Source of the DNA: Unio delphinus
Taxonomy: Eukaryota; Mollusca; Bivalvia; Unionida; Unionidae
DNA length: 64,000 bases
Assembly: GCA_029339505.1 (NCBI GenBank)
Contig: JAQISU010000189.1
Span: 2,577,001-2,641,000, forward strand
Direction: 5' to 3'
The notes under the pieces are model-generated. The model saw nothing but the letters and a program-made list of their open reading frames with translations. It was not told the origin of the DNA and ran no database searches. Every line of letters begins with the position of its first letter. Positions within the stretch are counted from its first letter, which is position 1. Shown one piece after another: positions 9,871 to 18,892 of this stretch. A program made the translations under genes and the position numbers.

Positions 9871-11171
9871 TTAATAGTCTAGAATGACTTCTCTCAAACT
9901 GTTAATTTCTATGGTATTATCGAATTCGGCATACAGAATGACATTCACCGTTTCGGTAAGAGGTACTGCAAACTGAAGTTCCACACGCAGTTGCCCAGAT
10001 TTTATAAGGTGGAAATGTCCCTCATCGCTGCCTTGGTCTGGAGCGATATCAAAACCCCACAAAGTGTAACCTCCTGCATCCTAGGTAATGCCGTGACTGG
10101 TGTTGGTTCCTAACTGTCCTGTGGCTTCGTACAGCGACAAGTACGACCTCAAGTAATTCTTTGATTCGAAGGGTCGGGTACACAAAGTTTTGCCATCGCG
10201 ACTGACTTCGATTTTGGTTACTCCACAGTGCTTAAACTGGAAAGGATTTTGATCGTGGGTACCGTGGAGGGCTGCATTGCTGACGATACCAATGAAAAAC
10301 GTTTGGGTAACTGTCCTTGGAACAGATTATCTTCGATCTTAGATCTGAGTCCAGTGGAAATGGTGAAAGTTTTTACTTCCATGCGTCGTATCGGATACTT
10401 GGCTGTCGTTCTGCTCAAAGTTTGACTGATATCATTTCCCACTTTAGGTAACACTTCTACGCGACGCACATATATCATGGCTTCTTGGATAATAGTTTCG
10501 TATTCATTGGCATTAGCCATCAAATGGAAAGCAGTACTGCTTCGATTCAGACTCAAGCAAATATCCACCCCGTTCAGCAAATACTTCTCTTGAAAGCACA
10601 TGTCCAAATGCAAACGATCGAACAGTTCTAAACTACGTCCTTGCATAATTTTCTTTCGACGCTCGTTAAAACCCACATTGTGAGGATCGTCATCTACGGT
10701 CAAGGCTGTGTCGTTAAACTTATTATCACCTGCTGTGTCAGGTTTCTATACCACGCAAGCATCTAAATGAGTGTTCTTGGCTTCTTTTCCGTACGTCAAG
10801 AGATTTTCGAGGTACGCTCGGTAAGAGTAAGTATCCATGCTACTGCTCACCATTTTGTTATTCATGTACAAATCCATATCGCTGAACAAGGAATGCATGA
10901 AACTGTTGACGGGAGCTACTCGGGCATCGGCTCTTGCAACGGAGTTATCGGTTTTAATCACTTTCACTTTCAAATACAGGTAACTGCTGTTTAGATCAAT
11001 GCAATCTTCGGGTTGCTCTTTGATTTCAAACTCGATGGGAGCTGAATCCATGAAAGAGGAGACGGGATGAAATTCGACCCATTGGGCTTCTTGCATGGTC
11101 ATCATCGTGGGTGGAATGGCAAAGAGATCCAGTTCCGACTTGGAACAGGCACAAGTTTCTTCGTGCATCAT
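9871..11171 (-). pseudogene. Major capsid protein (F54H12.2-like), broken
   Basis: Three open pieces (10,746-11,171; 10,218-10,703; 9,871-10,062) read in order as one protein of about 430 residues. The N-terminal motif SELDLFAIPPT and APIEFEI, and the C-terminal VNVILYAEFDNTIEI, are hallmarks of the F54H12.2-like family, taken to be the double-jelly-roll capsid protein of this Polinton group. Breaks: an in-frame TAG after the first piece (~10,746), a frame change near 10,230 and an in-frame TAG near 10,082. The protein would form the capsid shell. Neighbours on the same strand are a core-like protein and a second capsid-like protein. Confidence 0.85.
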
Positions 11172-11200
11172 TTTTTTCTCTCAGTCTCTATGTTTTACTT

Positions 11201-11641
11201 TTAATAATCAAAAATGTCTAAGTCTCGAGTGGTTCTTTTTTTCTTCGTCTTTCTAGCTTTGGAGGTACGGAGACTTTTGAAAGGGTGTCTTCGTCGTCGC
11301 TTTCTGCCTTGTCCTTGCTGTGTCCTCAGGGAAGCAGGAATGCCAGACTCGGAACCGTTCAGGGCATTTATAGGACTTTCTCGTCGACCAAAAATCTCTT
11401 TACCCGTTTGAAGCAAGGCATTTTTGCCTGATCTCAAAAAAGCTTCTTTGGGGTTTTGTTTGTCAATGAGGACATTGTGAAGAAAATCTTTGCCGTGACT
11501 TAATGCGGCATCTTTTAAGGCGTGCAGTCCTCTTGTCACCATCGGTTTCAAAACAGGGACCACGGAACGAAAGGCTGATTTAAACATATCTCTTAAACCA
11601 TGTCTTCGATGTCGAGCGACTCCTCGGTACAGAGGATACAT
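11201..11641 (-). CDS. Basic core or minor capsid protein (pVI/pX-like)
   Basis: 146 residues from the ATG at 11,641. An N-terminal tyrosine- and arginine-rich MYPLYRGV segment is followed by amphipathic helices, and the C-terminal 40 residues are strongly basic (GRKRRRR, KARKTKKK). Position between the two capsid genes and the same layout in element 2 (55,937-56,395) suggest an internal capsid protein that binds DNA or membrane, as pVI, pVII or pX do in adenoviruses. Sequence identity with those proteins is not visible. The frame is intact. Confidence 0.55.
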   Translation of the reverse strand: MYPLYRGVARHRRHGLRDMFKSAFRSVVPVLKPMVTRGLHALKDAALSHGKDFLHNVLIDKQNPKEAFLRSGKNALLQTGKEIFGRRESPINALNGSESGIPASLRTQQGQGRKRRRRHPFKSLRTSKARKTKKKRTTRDLDIFDY

Positions 11642-11648
11642 CACTTTT

Positions 11649-12578
11649 TCAGTTGTTCGAGAATCGTTTTTGAAAATGGAGTTTCACTGTGACTTTCCCT
11701 TTGGTAAATGGAATATTTTGTCCCAGTTCTCCTTTTATAGTAATGTTGACACTGTCGAAATACAACTTACTGACGGGCAAATAATGAGAATGTACAAATT
11801 TGCGGTGAACGTGATTGGTATTTCCACCTTCCTCGTCAGCGGATGCGACAGAATCCACTTTGAAAGGAATGACACGCAGTAACGGTACAGAGGTGTGTCC
11901 TACCACGTTGTACACCACCACATCGGAGTACACAAACATCAAGTTAAGTCCTTGGTTCATTTTTACAGGGAATCGAAAATATTTCGCAAAATCCGAGTTA
12001 GTGGTTATGGATGGTATTTCATTTTTCTTGACCACCATCCTTAGGTCTCCACCTAAAAGATCATACAATTCAGGACAAAAGGTAATGGCCACCATTTTAT
12101 CCTCTGAAAATTTCATCATTAGGCGACGAGCCACTTTATGGTACTCAAAGGTAACACTTTTTTTAGCTTTCTCCATGGCTTTACCAAACAAAGTATTGAA
12201 CCTGGTAGCAAGTGTAGTCACTAAATGTTGACCACTAAAATAATAACCAACAGGAATGGTGAACACATAGTTGGTACCTTTAGTTTGGGGGTCCTCTGTT
12301 TTCTTTGTGTCACTGCCAGTGATGCCTCGTTCGTCTAGGGCTTTTTGCAATTGCTCGTCATACACTAGTACTTTGAAAGTGTTTTGATTTTCGACGATGT
12401 TTTTGATTTGTGTCGGGTGTATCATTTCCACTAAAGCCACTTCCCAATGAGCATCTTGATTCAAATGAATGGTTTGAGGTAATTTAGCCGTGTAACAGCA
12501 CAACGTGTTGTTAGGAAACACCTCCATGGAACTGTCGCTGGGTAACGTTAAGTACAATTGGTTAATAGTGTTGTTCAT
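11649..12578 (-). CDS. Second capsid-like protein (putative penton)
   Basis: 309 residues, intact. It starts with LYLTLPSDSSMEVFPNN and WEVALVEM, a pattern found in a widespread protein of Polinton-like elements (beta-strands with P-N-N-T, then W-E-V-A-L-x-E). A later YYFSGQHLVTTLATRFN resembles the Y-x-x-x-x-L segment of the same family, and the C-terminal half is beta-rich. By position next to the major capsid gene it may be the vertex (penton) protein; this is inference. Its stop overlaps the start region of the upstream membrane protein by four bases, so the genes are packed as in a virus. Confidence 0.6.
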   Translation of the reverse strand: MNNTINQLYLTLPSDSSMEVFPNNTLCCYTAKLPQTIHLNQDAHWEVALVEMIHPTQIKNIVENQNTFKVLVYDEQLQKALDERGITGSDTKKTEDPQTKGTNYVFTIPVGYYFSGQHLVTTLATRFNTLFGKAMEKAKKSVTFEYHKVARRLMMKFSEDKMVAITFCPELYDLLGGDLRMVVKKNEIPSITTNSDFAKYFRFPVKMNQGLNLMFVYSDVVVYNVVGHTSVPLLRVIPFKVDSVASADEEGGNTNHVHRKFVHSHYLPVSKLYFDSVNITIKGELGQNIPFTKGKVTVKLHFQKRFSNN

Positions 12579-13003
12579 AATTCCAAATTTCTTCTGTCCG
12601 AGGAGTCACTCAAGGTTAAAGGAGTGTCTAAAAGAGGATTGTGATTGGAAGGGTGACTGTTAGGAGAATGACTAACGTTGGACGCCAGACTTCCAATATT
12701 GTTACTGTTGTTCCCGTTGTAAGAGTATTTCAGGGAAGGATTGGGAAGAAGATAACCGATGCATCTGGTGAGCAAAATGGTCCACAATTGTTTGTCTCCT
12801 TGTTGCAAACTCAAATTAGCAATGGCTGCACCGATGACACAATACACCACAAAAATTTGACAGAAAAAGACGATTTGCGTTTTAGGGATACGTTCTCCAC
12901 ACCACACCCACAAGGGTTGCTTTTGTAAATCTTGCAGAGAAGAACTGTGTGAAGACGTAGTCACTGTGGTCGCTGAAGCTGTATTAAAGGGCGTGATGGT
13001 CAC
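12575..13003 (-). CDS. Membrane protein of element 1
   Basis: 142 codons, but the frame opens with GTG and no ATG is seen, so the start may have mutated. Residues ~30-70 carry a WCGERIPKTQIVFFCQ motif and a hydrophobic segment, then a second hydrophobic segment (LWTILLTRCIGYLLPNP). The C-terminal third is low-complexity Ser/Asn. The I-P-K-T-Q-I-x-F-F motif recurs in proteins next to F54H12.2-type capsid genes (from memory). Two membrane passes are likely; function unknown. The TATA-like box upstream lies within the end of the integrase gene. Confidence 0.55.
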   Translation of the reverse strand: MTITPFNTASATTVTTSSHSSSLQDLQKQPLWVWCGERIPKTQIVFFCQIFVVYCVIGAAIANLSLQQGDKQLWTILLTRCIGYLLPNPSLKYSYNGNNSNNIGSLASNVSHSPNSHPSNHNPLLDTPLTLSDSSDRRNLEL

Positions 13004-14119
13004 TTCTTTTTATAGTCGATGACTTGCGAAGCGTTAATCCAAGAATCAAAACTAGGAGGATATCCTTTCCAACGTACTTTGACTTCTTTGACACGACGTT
13101 TTGCTACTTTACGGGTTCTTCGTTCGAGAATGCTTTCAATGTCGTACACGTCGTCTTTTTTGGTGACACATTGTAACTCAGGCAAGTAAAACGCTCCTTT
13201 TAATACTTCTCCGTTCATGTCTTCCAATTTATAGACGGTAGGATGACGATCACGCACTCGTCCAGTAACACGAAACAATTCGGTCTTCCAGTTGGGTAAG
13301 TAACCTTTGTCGAAAGTGCGTTTGGTTTTGCCAATGGAACCCAATCTCCAGGGTTAACAGTCCTCCACCTTTCTTGGGGTCAGCCATCGTCCGGGACGTA
13401 CCAAACAGACGCTCAAAAACATTCACTTCGTTGTCAGGTGTCACATCTTGTGGGATACGTCCAATGCTTCTATGGTAAGATTGATTGTAGGCTTGGACTA
13501 AGTGCGGTAAGGCTTCGACGTACTTGAGAGTGTGTTGATGCGTACAATATTTCCACATGCGTTCCTTCAAGGTACGTTGGTACGTTGTATTTTAACGTTC
13601 CACGATACTGGCTTTGGTTTCAGAATTTTCCGTGGTGAAAAAATGAATGTCACGTTTCTTTAATTCTCGTTGGAAAGCTTGGTTCAGAAATTCTGTGCCT
13701 TTGTCGGATTGTCATCGACGAGGGTGACGACCACTTTGTTTCAACACCAGTTGCAAAGCTCGTACTAACTCTCCGCTCGATTTGGATGTCAATGGTACGA
13801 CCCAGTCAAATTTAGAAAAGACGTCGATGACAAAAAAAACAAATATTTGTAGCCACGATTGCAGGTGGATAAATGAGAGACATCTGCTAAATCGGCTTGC
13901 CTTTGATGATCGATGCCTTCCACTTGAGTGCGACTTCTGTGAAATTTTCGTTGAATGGGTTTGTGTAAAGTGTACGTAACTTGTTCTTGTAACCATCGTT
14001 GTACTTCTGGTAAACTGAGTTTTTTCAGGCGAGTTTGAAGCACAATACAATTTCTGAATGCCTCCGTAATCTGCAGGGTGGGCTGGATCGTAGTAAATGT
14101 TGGCTAATACCTTCTCCAT
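13000..14119 (-). pseudogene. Integrase (rve, DDE) with chromodomain, broken
   Basis: Pieces at 13,712-14,119, 13,250-13,570 and 13,000-13,344 form one gene of about 370 codons. The first piece starts YYDPAHPADYGG, has the first catalytic Asp in ADLADVSH, and continues FFVIDVFSKFDWVVPL in another frame. The D-K-G-T-E-F region and the V-E-R catalytic Glu are visible but interrupted by frame changes near 13,715 and 13,350 and a TAA just after V-E-R. The C-terminus holds a chromodomain (VRWKGYPPSFDSW at ~13,040). It resembles C. elegans F54H12.3. Integrase would join the element ends to host DNA, and the chromodomain may steer it to particular chromatin. Confidence 0.85.
13006..13014 (-). promoter_or_regulatory. 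TATAAAAAG box
   Basis: TATAAAAAG on the minus strand directly before the membrane-protein frame. One of a series of (T/G)ATAAAAG-like boxes in front of element 1 genes. Confidence 0.5.
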
Positions 14120-14129
14120 GGTTTTGTTA

Positions 14130-14833
14130 ATAAGTCACTCACTCTTCGATGATATTGCTTTGGGTGGGACGAAATGGGGGGTTGTTTGGAAACGGTTTTA
14201 TGTGTCCGATGTGCCACAGGAGTCGACGTCGAGGGCACTGGTGGTGGTGGCAGTGGTGGAGGTGGTAGTGGGATAGCTTTGGTCTTTTTTTCTTACTTCT
14301 GGTTTCCTATCTTTCTTTTTCACATCTGTGAAGGAGTGGCCATTCTTCTTTTTAACCCAAGGTTTGAGTTCTTCTCGTTGGGGAGTGGGGAAAGGGGTCA
14401 ACAAGGAAGCTGCAATCTTACTCGGAATGGGAGTGGCGGTGGGTGTTTGAAAGATATCATGGGGTTCTTCTTCCTTGAGTAATGCTGGGGTGACGTCTGT
14501 CTTGTCCACTATAGATTGTGAGGCGATGGACTATTCATTCGAGCCTTCAAATCGGTCAGAGTGGGTAGAGCTGTTTGTTCCACAGCTTTTCGATGAAAGA
14601 GTTGTAGTCGTTGCAAGAGTTGACCGTACTTTTGCGATTTTTCGGTTTTGGACAAATCGTGGCGATGCATCAAGGATTGCAATTCGTGTTCAGGATTGGG
14701 TGGTAAATGGGGGGTGGGGTTACGTTGTTCTTGCCAATGATGGATATTTCATCCATCGTTTGTAAGGGACTAAAGTCAGTTTTCGTCCTTCCATTGGCTT
14801 CCGAAGGTTACGTCTGAGATCGTGGTGCTCCAT
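14130..14833 (-). pseudogene. Broken gene, 'LVPY' proline-rich protein
   Basis: It starts from ATG at 14,833 after a GATAAAAGG box. The first ~45 residues are open and include KLTLVPYKRW. Later parts appear in other frames: a helical stretch near 14,600, then a Pro/Thr-rich tail with Lys-rich segments (14,198-14,509). At least two frame changes and some stops. The L-V-P-Y motif recurs in a hypothetical gene beside integrase in related elements (from memory). Function unknown. Confidence 0.45.
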
Positions 14834-14837
14834 AGGT

Positions 14838-14847
14838 CCCTTTTATC
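14838..14847 (-). promoter_or_regulatory. GATAAAAGG box
   Basis: GATAAAAGGG on the minus strand, 5 bases upstream of the ATG at 14,833. Same motif at 15,261-15,272 and 15,521-15,532. Confidence 0.5.
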
Positions 14848-15259
14848 TTCTGGAAAGATCAACTTTGAAGAAGAAAGGGGAAAAAATCCTCCGCGTTGCA
14901 CCAACATCTTTTTCTTTTGACGGACAGGTATTTTCTTTTGGACCATTTGACGAAGAACGTGTCGATGTTTGGCTAAGCGATTTTTCTGGTGTGGAGACAA
15001 AGGTATCGTGCCTTTCAAGACATTCAAACAATATTCGCACACGGTATCGATGACATCTTTGGAGGCCGTTTTAATGATTTGTTTTCGCATGGGTGGAGAG
15101 GCTTTGGACTGGACGGACAACATGTCTCCGTGTTTGGCTAAACCAAGAGGTAGTCCTTTCCTTTTCTTTCCTTTCTGGGGAGAATAAGAATGTTTTCAGC
15201 GAGGTGACATCTTTGCTTGTTCGTTCCACAATACCACTGACGTCAATGACTTGGAACAC
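14843..15259 (-). pseudogene. Repeated core-protein family, copy p1
   Basis: The frame 14,776-15,123 encodes a helical region followed by NVLKGTIPLSPHQKNRL, KHRHVLRQMVQKK and KKMLVQRGGFFPL. This is a compact L-x-G-x-x-P-L...K-x-L-L-x-x-G-G-F pattern seen in basic proteins of Polintons. The N-terminal part continues in a different frame (to 15,259), so there is a frame change near 15,120. Two more members lie at 15,276-15,519 and 16,213-16,704. By charge and position it may be a core protein; function is not established. Confidence 0.55.
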
Positions 15260-15260
15260 A

Positions 15261-15272
15261 CATCCTTTTATC
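15261..15272 (-). promoter_or_regulatory. GATAAAAGG box
   Basis: GATAAAAGGATG on the minus strand between p2 and p1. Confidence 0.45.
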
Positions 15273-15275
15273 TTT

Positions 15276-15519
15276 TTTTTGTTGTGCCATCACTTGATTG
15301 ATACGTGTCATCAGTTCTTTAGGAACAAAAGGTCCTCCGCGTTGCACCAACATCTTTTTTTTTGGACGGATTTCGACGAAGAACGTGTAGATGTTTGGCT
15401 AAACGATGAGGTAGTCTTTTCCTCTTCTTTCCTTTGTGGGGTGAATAAGAATGTTTTCTGCGAGGTGACATCTTTGCTTGTTCGTTCCACAATACCACTG
15501 ACGTCAAAGACTTGGTAAT
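15276..15519 (-). pseudogene. Repeated core-protein family, copy p2 (internally deleted)
   Basis: The N-terminal segment is nearly identical to that of p1 at DNA level (the region around 15,440-15,510 matches 15,180-15,250). It jumps at an R-L-A-K-H segment to the C-terminal MLVQRGG region, losing most of the middle. In p1 the L-A-K-H segment occurs twice, so p2 can be explained by deletion between these two short repeats. A frame change in an A run near 15,350 separates its last part. Probably non-functional. Confidence 0.5.
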
Positions 15520-15520
15520 A

Positions 15521-15532
15521 CCCTCTTTTATC
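15521..15532 (-). promoter_or_regulatory. GATAAAAGAGG box
   Basis: GATAAAAGAGGG on the minus strand just before p2. Confidence 0.45.
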
Positions 15533-15547
15533 TACTTGTTTTGGGAA

Positions 15548-15772
15548 CTAGCGCTTCGTCAAAAAGGTAACGATGTGTTTCCCAAAATTACCAAAATAAC
15601 ATCCTTTTTGGTGACTCTTCTTTTTCTTTAAACGACTACGTCTTTTGATGGGATGACGTCGATGTTTGGTTTTTAAGCGTTTAGTAGGATGACGAGATTG
15701 TCTTTTTCCATTTCCATTTTGAACAGCAGAAAGATGAGAGTTGTGGTGTGCACGTTTTTGAGGAGGCATCAT
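15548..15772 (-). CDS. Small protamine-like basic protein
   Basis: 74 residues, extremely rich in Lys, Arg and His (RRHPIKRRSRLKKKK), with a short hydrophobic end. The composition is that of a DNA-condensing core protein such as adenovirus pVII or pX; no sequence homology is claimed. It is intact and on the same strand as the other core-like genes. Confidence 0.5.
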   Translation of the reverse strand: MMPPQKRAHHNSHLSAVQNGNGKRQSRHPTKRLKTKHRRHPIKRRSRLKKKKSHQKGCYFGNFGKHIVTFLTKR

Positions 15773-15819
15773 TGAGTGTTCAGCAGTGGCACATAAAATA
15801 CTGATTCACGTCGTAGTTC

Positions 15820-16381
15820 TCAAGTGATTTTTTTATATACTGGAATGCGACGCCACTGATTATCTTTCCGTCGTATCAACATCATGACAGGTAACACACG
15901 TCGTGAAGGGGTTCGCAACAGACTAAATCGGGACAGTTCTTGTTTGGACAAATCCAGTAAACTCTTTAACATGCCAGATCTTTTTTGAACTTGGACTTTG
16001 GGGGCAGGTACTTTGTGAGCAGCTGCTACTGCCGCTAACGTGGAAGAGGGTGTCACCGGTGGAGGAGACGTTTTGGCAGACGCAGATTTCCAGCTTTAAT
16101 CAAATTAGGAAGAACGGGTGTCAAATTGAATTTGGCTGGCATCATCCGCAACGGAGAAGTGGAAGAACCTGAGGCTACTGGGAACGCGGTCACTGGTGTT
16201 GCAGGTCGTGGTTTACGAAGGTAAGGTTGCGTCCTGTCCGAAGTGCCTCTTTTGCGGGTGACAGCTCTTTTCTGTGGACTTTTCTTTTTCTGTGTTTTGG
16301 TCTTGGCACCATTGTTCTTTTTCTTGTGGGTCCGTTTGGCTTTTTTTTCTTGGGGTGATCTTTAGAAGCATATGGATCCAT
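15820..16381 (-). pseudogene. Basic Pro-rich core-like protein, broken
   Basis: It starts MDPYASKDHPKKKK at 16,381 (open to 16,190). The rest lies in other frames, ending with the open piece 15,820-16,056, which contains RRVLPVMMLIRR and VY near its end. About 185 codons in total with at least two frame changes. The N-terminus is strongly basic, the middle Pro/Ser/Thr-rich. A core or minor capsid role is inferred from composition and neighbourhood. Confidence 0.45.
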
Positions 16382-16704
16382 TTTAAAAGGGAAAGAATGA
16401 TGACGCCTCCTAGAGAACCTCTACCTCCAGGTTTTAAAATGATTTGCATTTTGGTTTGAGTGTCGATACGAGGATCAGCCAATTGCGTCAAGGCTACTTT
16501 GTTTCTGTCAAAAAAGCGTTTGGTTTGATGTGGAATGTGAATGATGCCTTGCAGTATTTGACGTGCTGTCACCGTAAACCATCGTAAGACTTCTTTGAGA
16601 CTGGCTTCTAAGACATGAGCAAGTATTTGTGTATTTCTTTTGTTACTGATACCGTACAAGGCCCGAATCAGTTTGATGGGATGATGAGACTGAAGGGACG
16701 TCAT
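16213..16704 (-). CDS. Repeated core-protein family, copy p3
   Basis: It starts MTSLQSHHPIKLIRALYG. Helical residues ~20-60 follow, then QILQGIIHIPHQTKRFF and a KMQIILKPGGRGSLGG segment, the same plan as p1 (L-x-G-x-x-P, then a basic stretch, then x-L-x-x-G-G). Homology with p1 ends near residue 105; the remaining ~58 codons overlap the next gene in another frame and may not belong. It is diverged from p1 and p2, so this is the older duplicate. Confidence 0.5.
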   Translation of the reverse strand: MTSLQSHHPIKLIRALYGISNKRNTQILAHVLEASLKEVLRWFTVTARQILQGIIHIPHQTKRFFDRNKVALTQLADPRIDTQTKMQIILKPGGRGSLGGVIILSLLKWIHMLLKITPRKKSQTDPQEKEQWCQDQNTEKEKSTEKSCHPQKRHFGQDATLPS

Positions 16705-16741
16705 GTTGACGATGTATGAGACAAGGTCAAAGTGACCGAGG

Positions 16742-16750
16742 CTTTTATAG
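16742..16750 (-). promoter_or_regulatory. TATAAAAGC box
   Basis: TATAAAAGC on the minus strand, about 38 bases before the ATG of p3, a normal distance for a TATA box. Confidence 0.55.
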
Positions 16751-16771
16751 ATGTTTTAGTGGTTCATATTG

Positions 16772-17473
16772 TTATGTCGACGACGAGGACGTGTACACGA
16801 CAGGTCCTTCGTCTTGACACCAGTCGTGAAACAAATGGGTACGAAATCGCAAATAATCGGGAGTGGTGTGTTTTAAATCCACGAGTAAATAGGCGTGTGG
16901 AGTTTGAGTGGCATCATCGTACGCATGAGTCAGCCAAGGTGTTCCTAGCTGTTTGGCTAAGACTTGCACTTGCGATTTATCTTGAAAATTGAGACTAATG
17001 GTACGATGGGATTTACTTTGTTGAAATAAATTTTGTATAATGTAAATGACACTGGCATTACGATGATGCCCTTTACGTGTAAACCACAGTTTAATATCTT
17101 CTTCGTCTTCTCCTAACATGTCGTCAAAAATGACCAAATGAGTTTGACTAGGGTCAGACACAACCCCATCGTCTTCGCTAGGAATACCTTCCACAAACAC
17201 AATGGAATCACCATGACTTTCTTGCAAGAGGCTGTATTCCGATTGCCACTCTTTGTAACACTACACGATGCGTTGAGGTGAACGATCGATTAAATGATGT
17301 TTATGTTCGATCAAACGTTTGACAAATTTTGTTTTGCCTGAACCGCTCGGTCCAGCAGTTAACATGTTAAAAGGATGACGAAGATACAAGGCCTCCTAAC
17401 GAGCATGATCTAAGTGTTCGTCAATGACTTTGAATGTCGAGGAGGAAGGAGTAGAAATAGTAGAATTAGCCAT
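16772..17473 (-). pseudogene. DNA-packaging ATPase (FtsK/HerA, A32-like), two in-frame TAG
   Basis: 234 codons from the ATG at 17,473. Walker A is GPSGSGKTKF (near 17,340), Walker B is HLVIFDDMLGE, and the expected Q-N sensor appears in IYIIQNLFQQ. This ATPase pumps viral DNA into the capsid. Two in-frame TAG stops (17,396-17,398 and 17,261-17,263) interrupt an otherwise continuous frame; the second sits where relatives usually have Trp. The rest of the protein is well conserved. The gene lies just upstream of the core genes. Confidence 0.85.
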
Positions 17474-17522
17474 AGTAGTGTAGGGTATGATACTACTGAC
17501 ACAAAAACAGACAAGACAAGAG

Positions 17523-17531
17523 ATTTTTATA
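17523..17531 (-). promoter_or_regulatory. TATAAAAA box
   Basis: GTATAAAAA on the minus strand about 50 bases before the ATPase ATG. Confidence 0.5.
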
Positions 17532-17564
17532 CTTTTTTCAAGACACGTTTATTTCAATGCATGT

Positions 17565-17891
17565 TTAAACTGGAAGAACACGAAAGACAAAAATAGATAA
17601 AAGCCAAATGGATAAGTACAGGAATAAAATACACATGATGACGATCAAACTGGTATATAAACAAGTCTCTGTACAAAATTGTTTGGGTAACCAAGGTGTC
17701 CTAGAGGTATTGTGTAATGTTCTTATAGTGTCTACATTGGGTACAGTCACATAGGTGTCCTTTTGGGAGGCCCTTTGTGGGGGAATGTCCATGATATTTC
17801 TGTCTTGAAAAGAGTGATTGTCCACGGTGACAGATTTTTCTTCTGGCACTGTCGCTAACACAGGTTTAAAAGTGACTTTTTCACTCGACAT
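17565..17891 (-). CDS. Single-pass membrane protein
   Basis: 108 residues, intact. The N-terminal 75 residues are polar (Thr/Val/Lys-rich). The C-terminus is a strong hydrophobic segment, SLIVIMCILFLYLSIWLL, suggesting a tail-anchored protein. No family recognised. It lies directly upstream of the ATPase. Confidence 0.45.
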   Translation of the reverse strand: MSSEKVTFKPVLATVPEEKSVTVDNHSFQDRNIMDIPPQRASQKDTYVTVPNVDTIRTLHNTSRTPWLPKQFCTETCLYTSLIVIMCILFLYLSIWLLSIFVFRVLPV

Positions 17892-17997
17892 TGAATTTTA
17901 CGATCACAACGCTTGAGCATAATGGGATGCTTCTTTTGTCTAAGCCTCAAAACCCCAACTTTTACATTCACGTACATATGTCCAATGAGGGTGTAAA

Positions 17998-18294
17998 TCA
18001 CAAGCTAGACACACATATTCGTACACCGCTTTCGTACGTAAAAAATGAAGAAATTTGTTTTCCTTTAGAGGTCGAGACGTATCCAGATGAAAGCGTAAGG
18101 CTTTTAACAGAATGAGTCTCTCGTGGACATTTAAAGTAGTTTCCATACTGTCTTTGTAGGTATTGTTCGTAAAGTGTCCACAAGGAATCGACAGGTAAAG
18201 GAAATCCCAGAAAGCAAGTCACTAAAACACACACTAAACGTCGAACCCAATTAATGGGACACAGTTCTTGTAATAAGTGTTCGTAATCCTTCAC
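17998..18294 (-). CDS. Hypothetical protein
   Basis: Up to 98 residues; the frame is open further upstream to about 18,370, where a GTATAAAAT box stands, but no ATG in this frame is seen. A hydrophobic stretch (LVCVLVTCFLGFPLPV) lies near residue 20 of the open frame. An alternative frame, 17,940-18,146, covers the same DNA with a helical, charged protein, so a frame change near 18,100 is likely. Function unknown. Confidence 0.35.
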   Translation of the reverse strand: MKDYEHLLQELCPINWVRRLVCVLVTCFLGFPLPVDSLWTLYEQYLQRQYGNYFKCPRETHSVKSLTLSSGYVSTSKGKQISSFFTYESGVRICVSSL

Positions 18295-18425
18295 CGTGTG
18301 AATATTCTCATTGATATCCTTCCACGTAATCTGTTTTTCACAAGTGATAAAGGTTGTGGCATGGTAGTTCTATTTTATACTTTTTTATGTCGAAGACCAT
18401 AAGTGTATATTGTGCACAGAATTAT

Positions 18426-18785
18426 TTAAACTTTTTTCCAAAAGCGAATGTGATTAATATAACGTGTAATTTCGGACCACTCCCATTCAGGGTAACGGTC
18501 AAGAATGATAAAAAAATCTTCCGATGTAAACGAACTAAATTCGAATGTGTGGAAGGTAGACTTGATCCAGAGAAATCTGACACGTTGGTTAATTTTTGTC
18601 ACTTTCCTCTTGTGAATTGCACGCCACAAACGTTCTACAGTCACCCATTGAGATTTTTCTTTAGCATGTCCCTGCCAAACGTCCTTGTAGACCTTCTCTT
18701 GCAGTTCGTGTGGTAATCCTTGAATATTATGTTTTAAAGAGGGTTTATATACTGGACTAAGTCTGTCTTCAAGCTTTGCGTTCAT
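18426..18785 (-). CDS. Hypothetical protein, 5' end altered by LINE
   Basis: Open frame of 119 residues ending FWKKV. The first residues lie in inserted LINE DNA. The likely native start is near 18,730, just after a GTATATAAACC box (minus strand, ~18,744), but no ATG remains there. Trp- and Lys-rich (ERLWRAIHKRK). No family recognised. Confidence 0.35.
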   Translation of the reverse strand: MNAKLEDRLSPVYKPSLKHNIQGLPHELQEKVYKDVWQGHAKEKSQWVTVERLWRAIHKRKVTKINQRVRFLWIKSTFHTFEFSSFTSEDFFIILDRYPEWEWSEITRYINHIRFWKKV

Positions 18786-18892
18786 TGCTTGAAAAGCATG
18801 CCCCAGCCAACACTGCTATACCATGGAGAACACTTTTTTATTGATACTCCGCATTTGGTGGCTGGGCATGTTTTTCAAGTAATGAACGTAGG
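18778..18892. repeat. Inverted repeat at the LINE breakpoint
   Basis: Arms of about 33 bp at 18,778-18,812 and 18,858-18,892 share GAAAA(G/A)CATGCCC in opposite orientation. Both arms are the same piece of LINE coding sequence, the region just after the endonuclease domain. Confidence 0.85.

Noticed and set aside
11670..12231. Plus-strand open frames under the second capsid gene
   Set aside because: They are shadows of the minus-strand gene, with no motif and poor composition.
18426..18785. C-terminal part of the element 1 polymerase
   Set aside because: No palm or fingers motif (no D-T-D or S-L-Y-P type motif) is present; it is a separate gene with its own TATA-like box.
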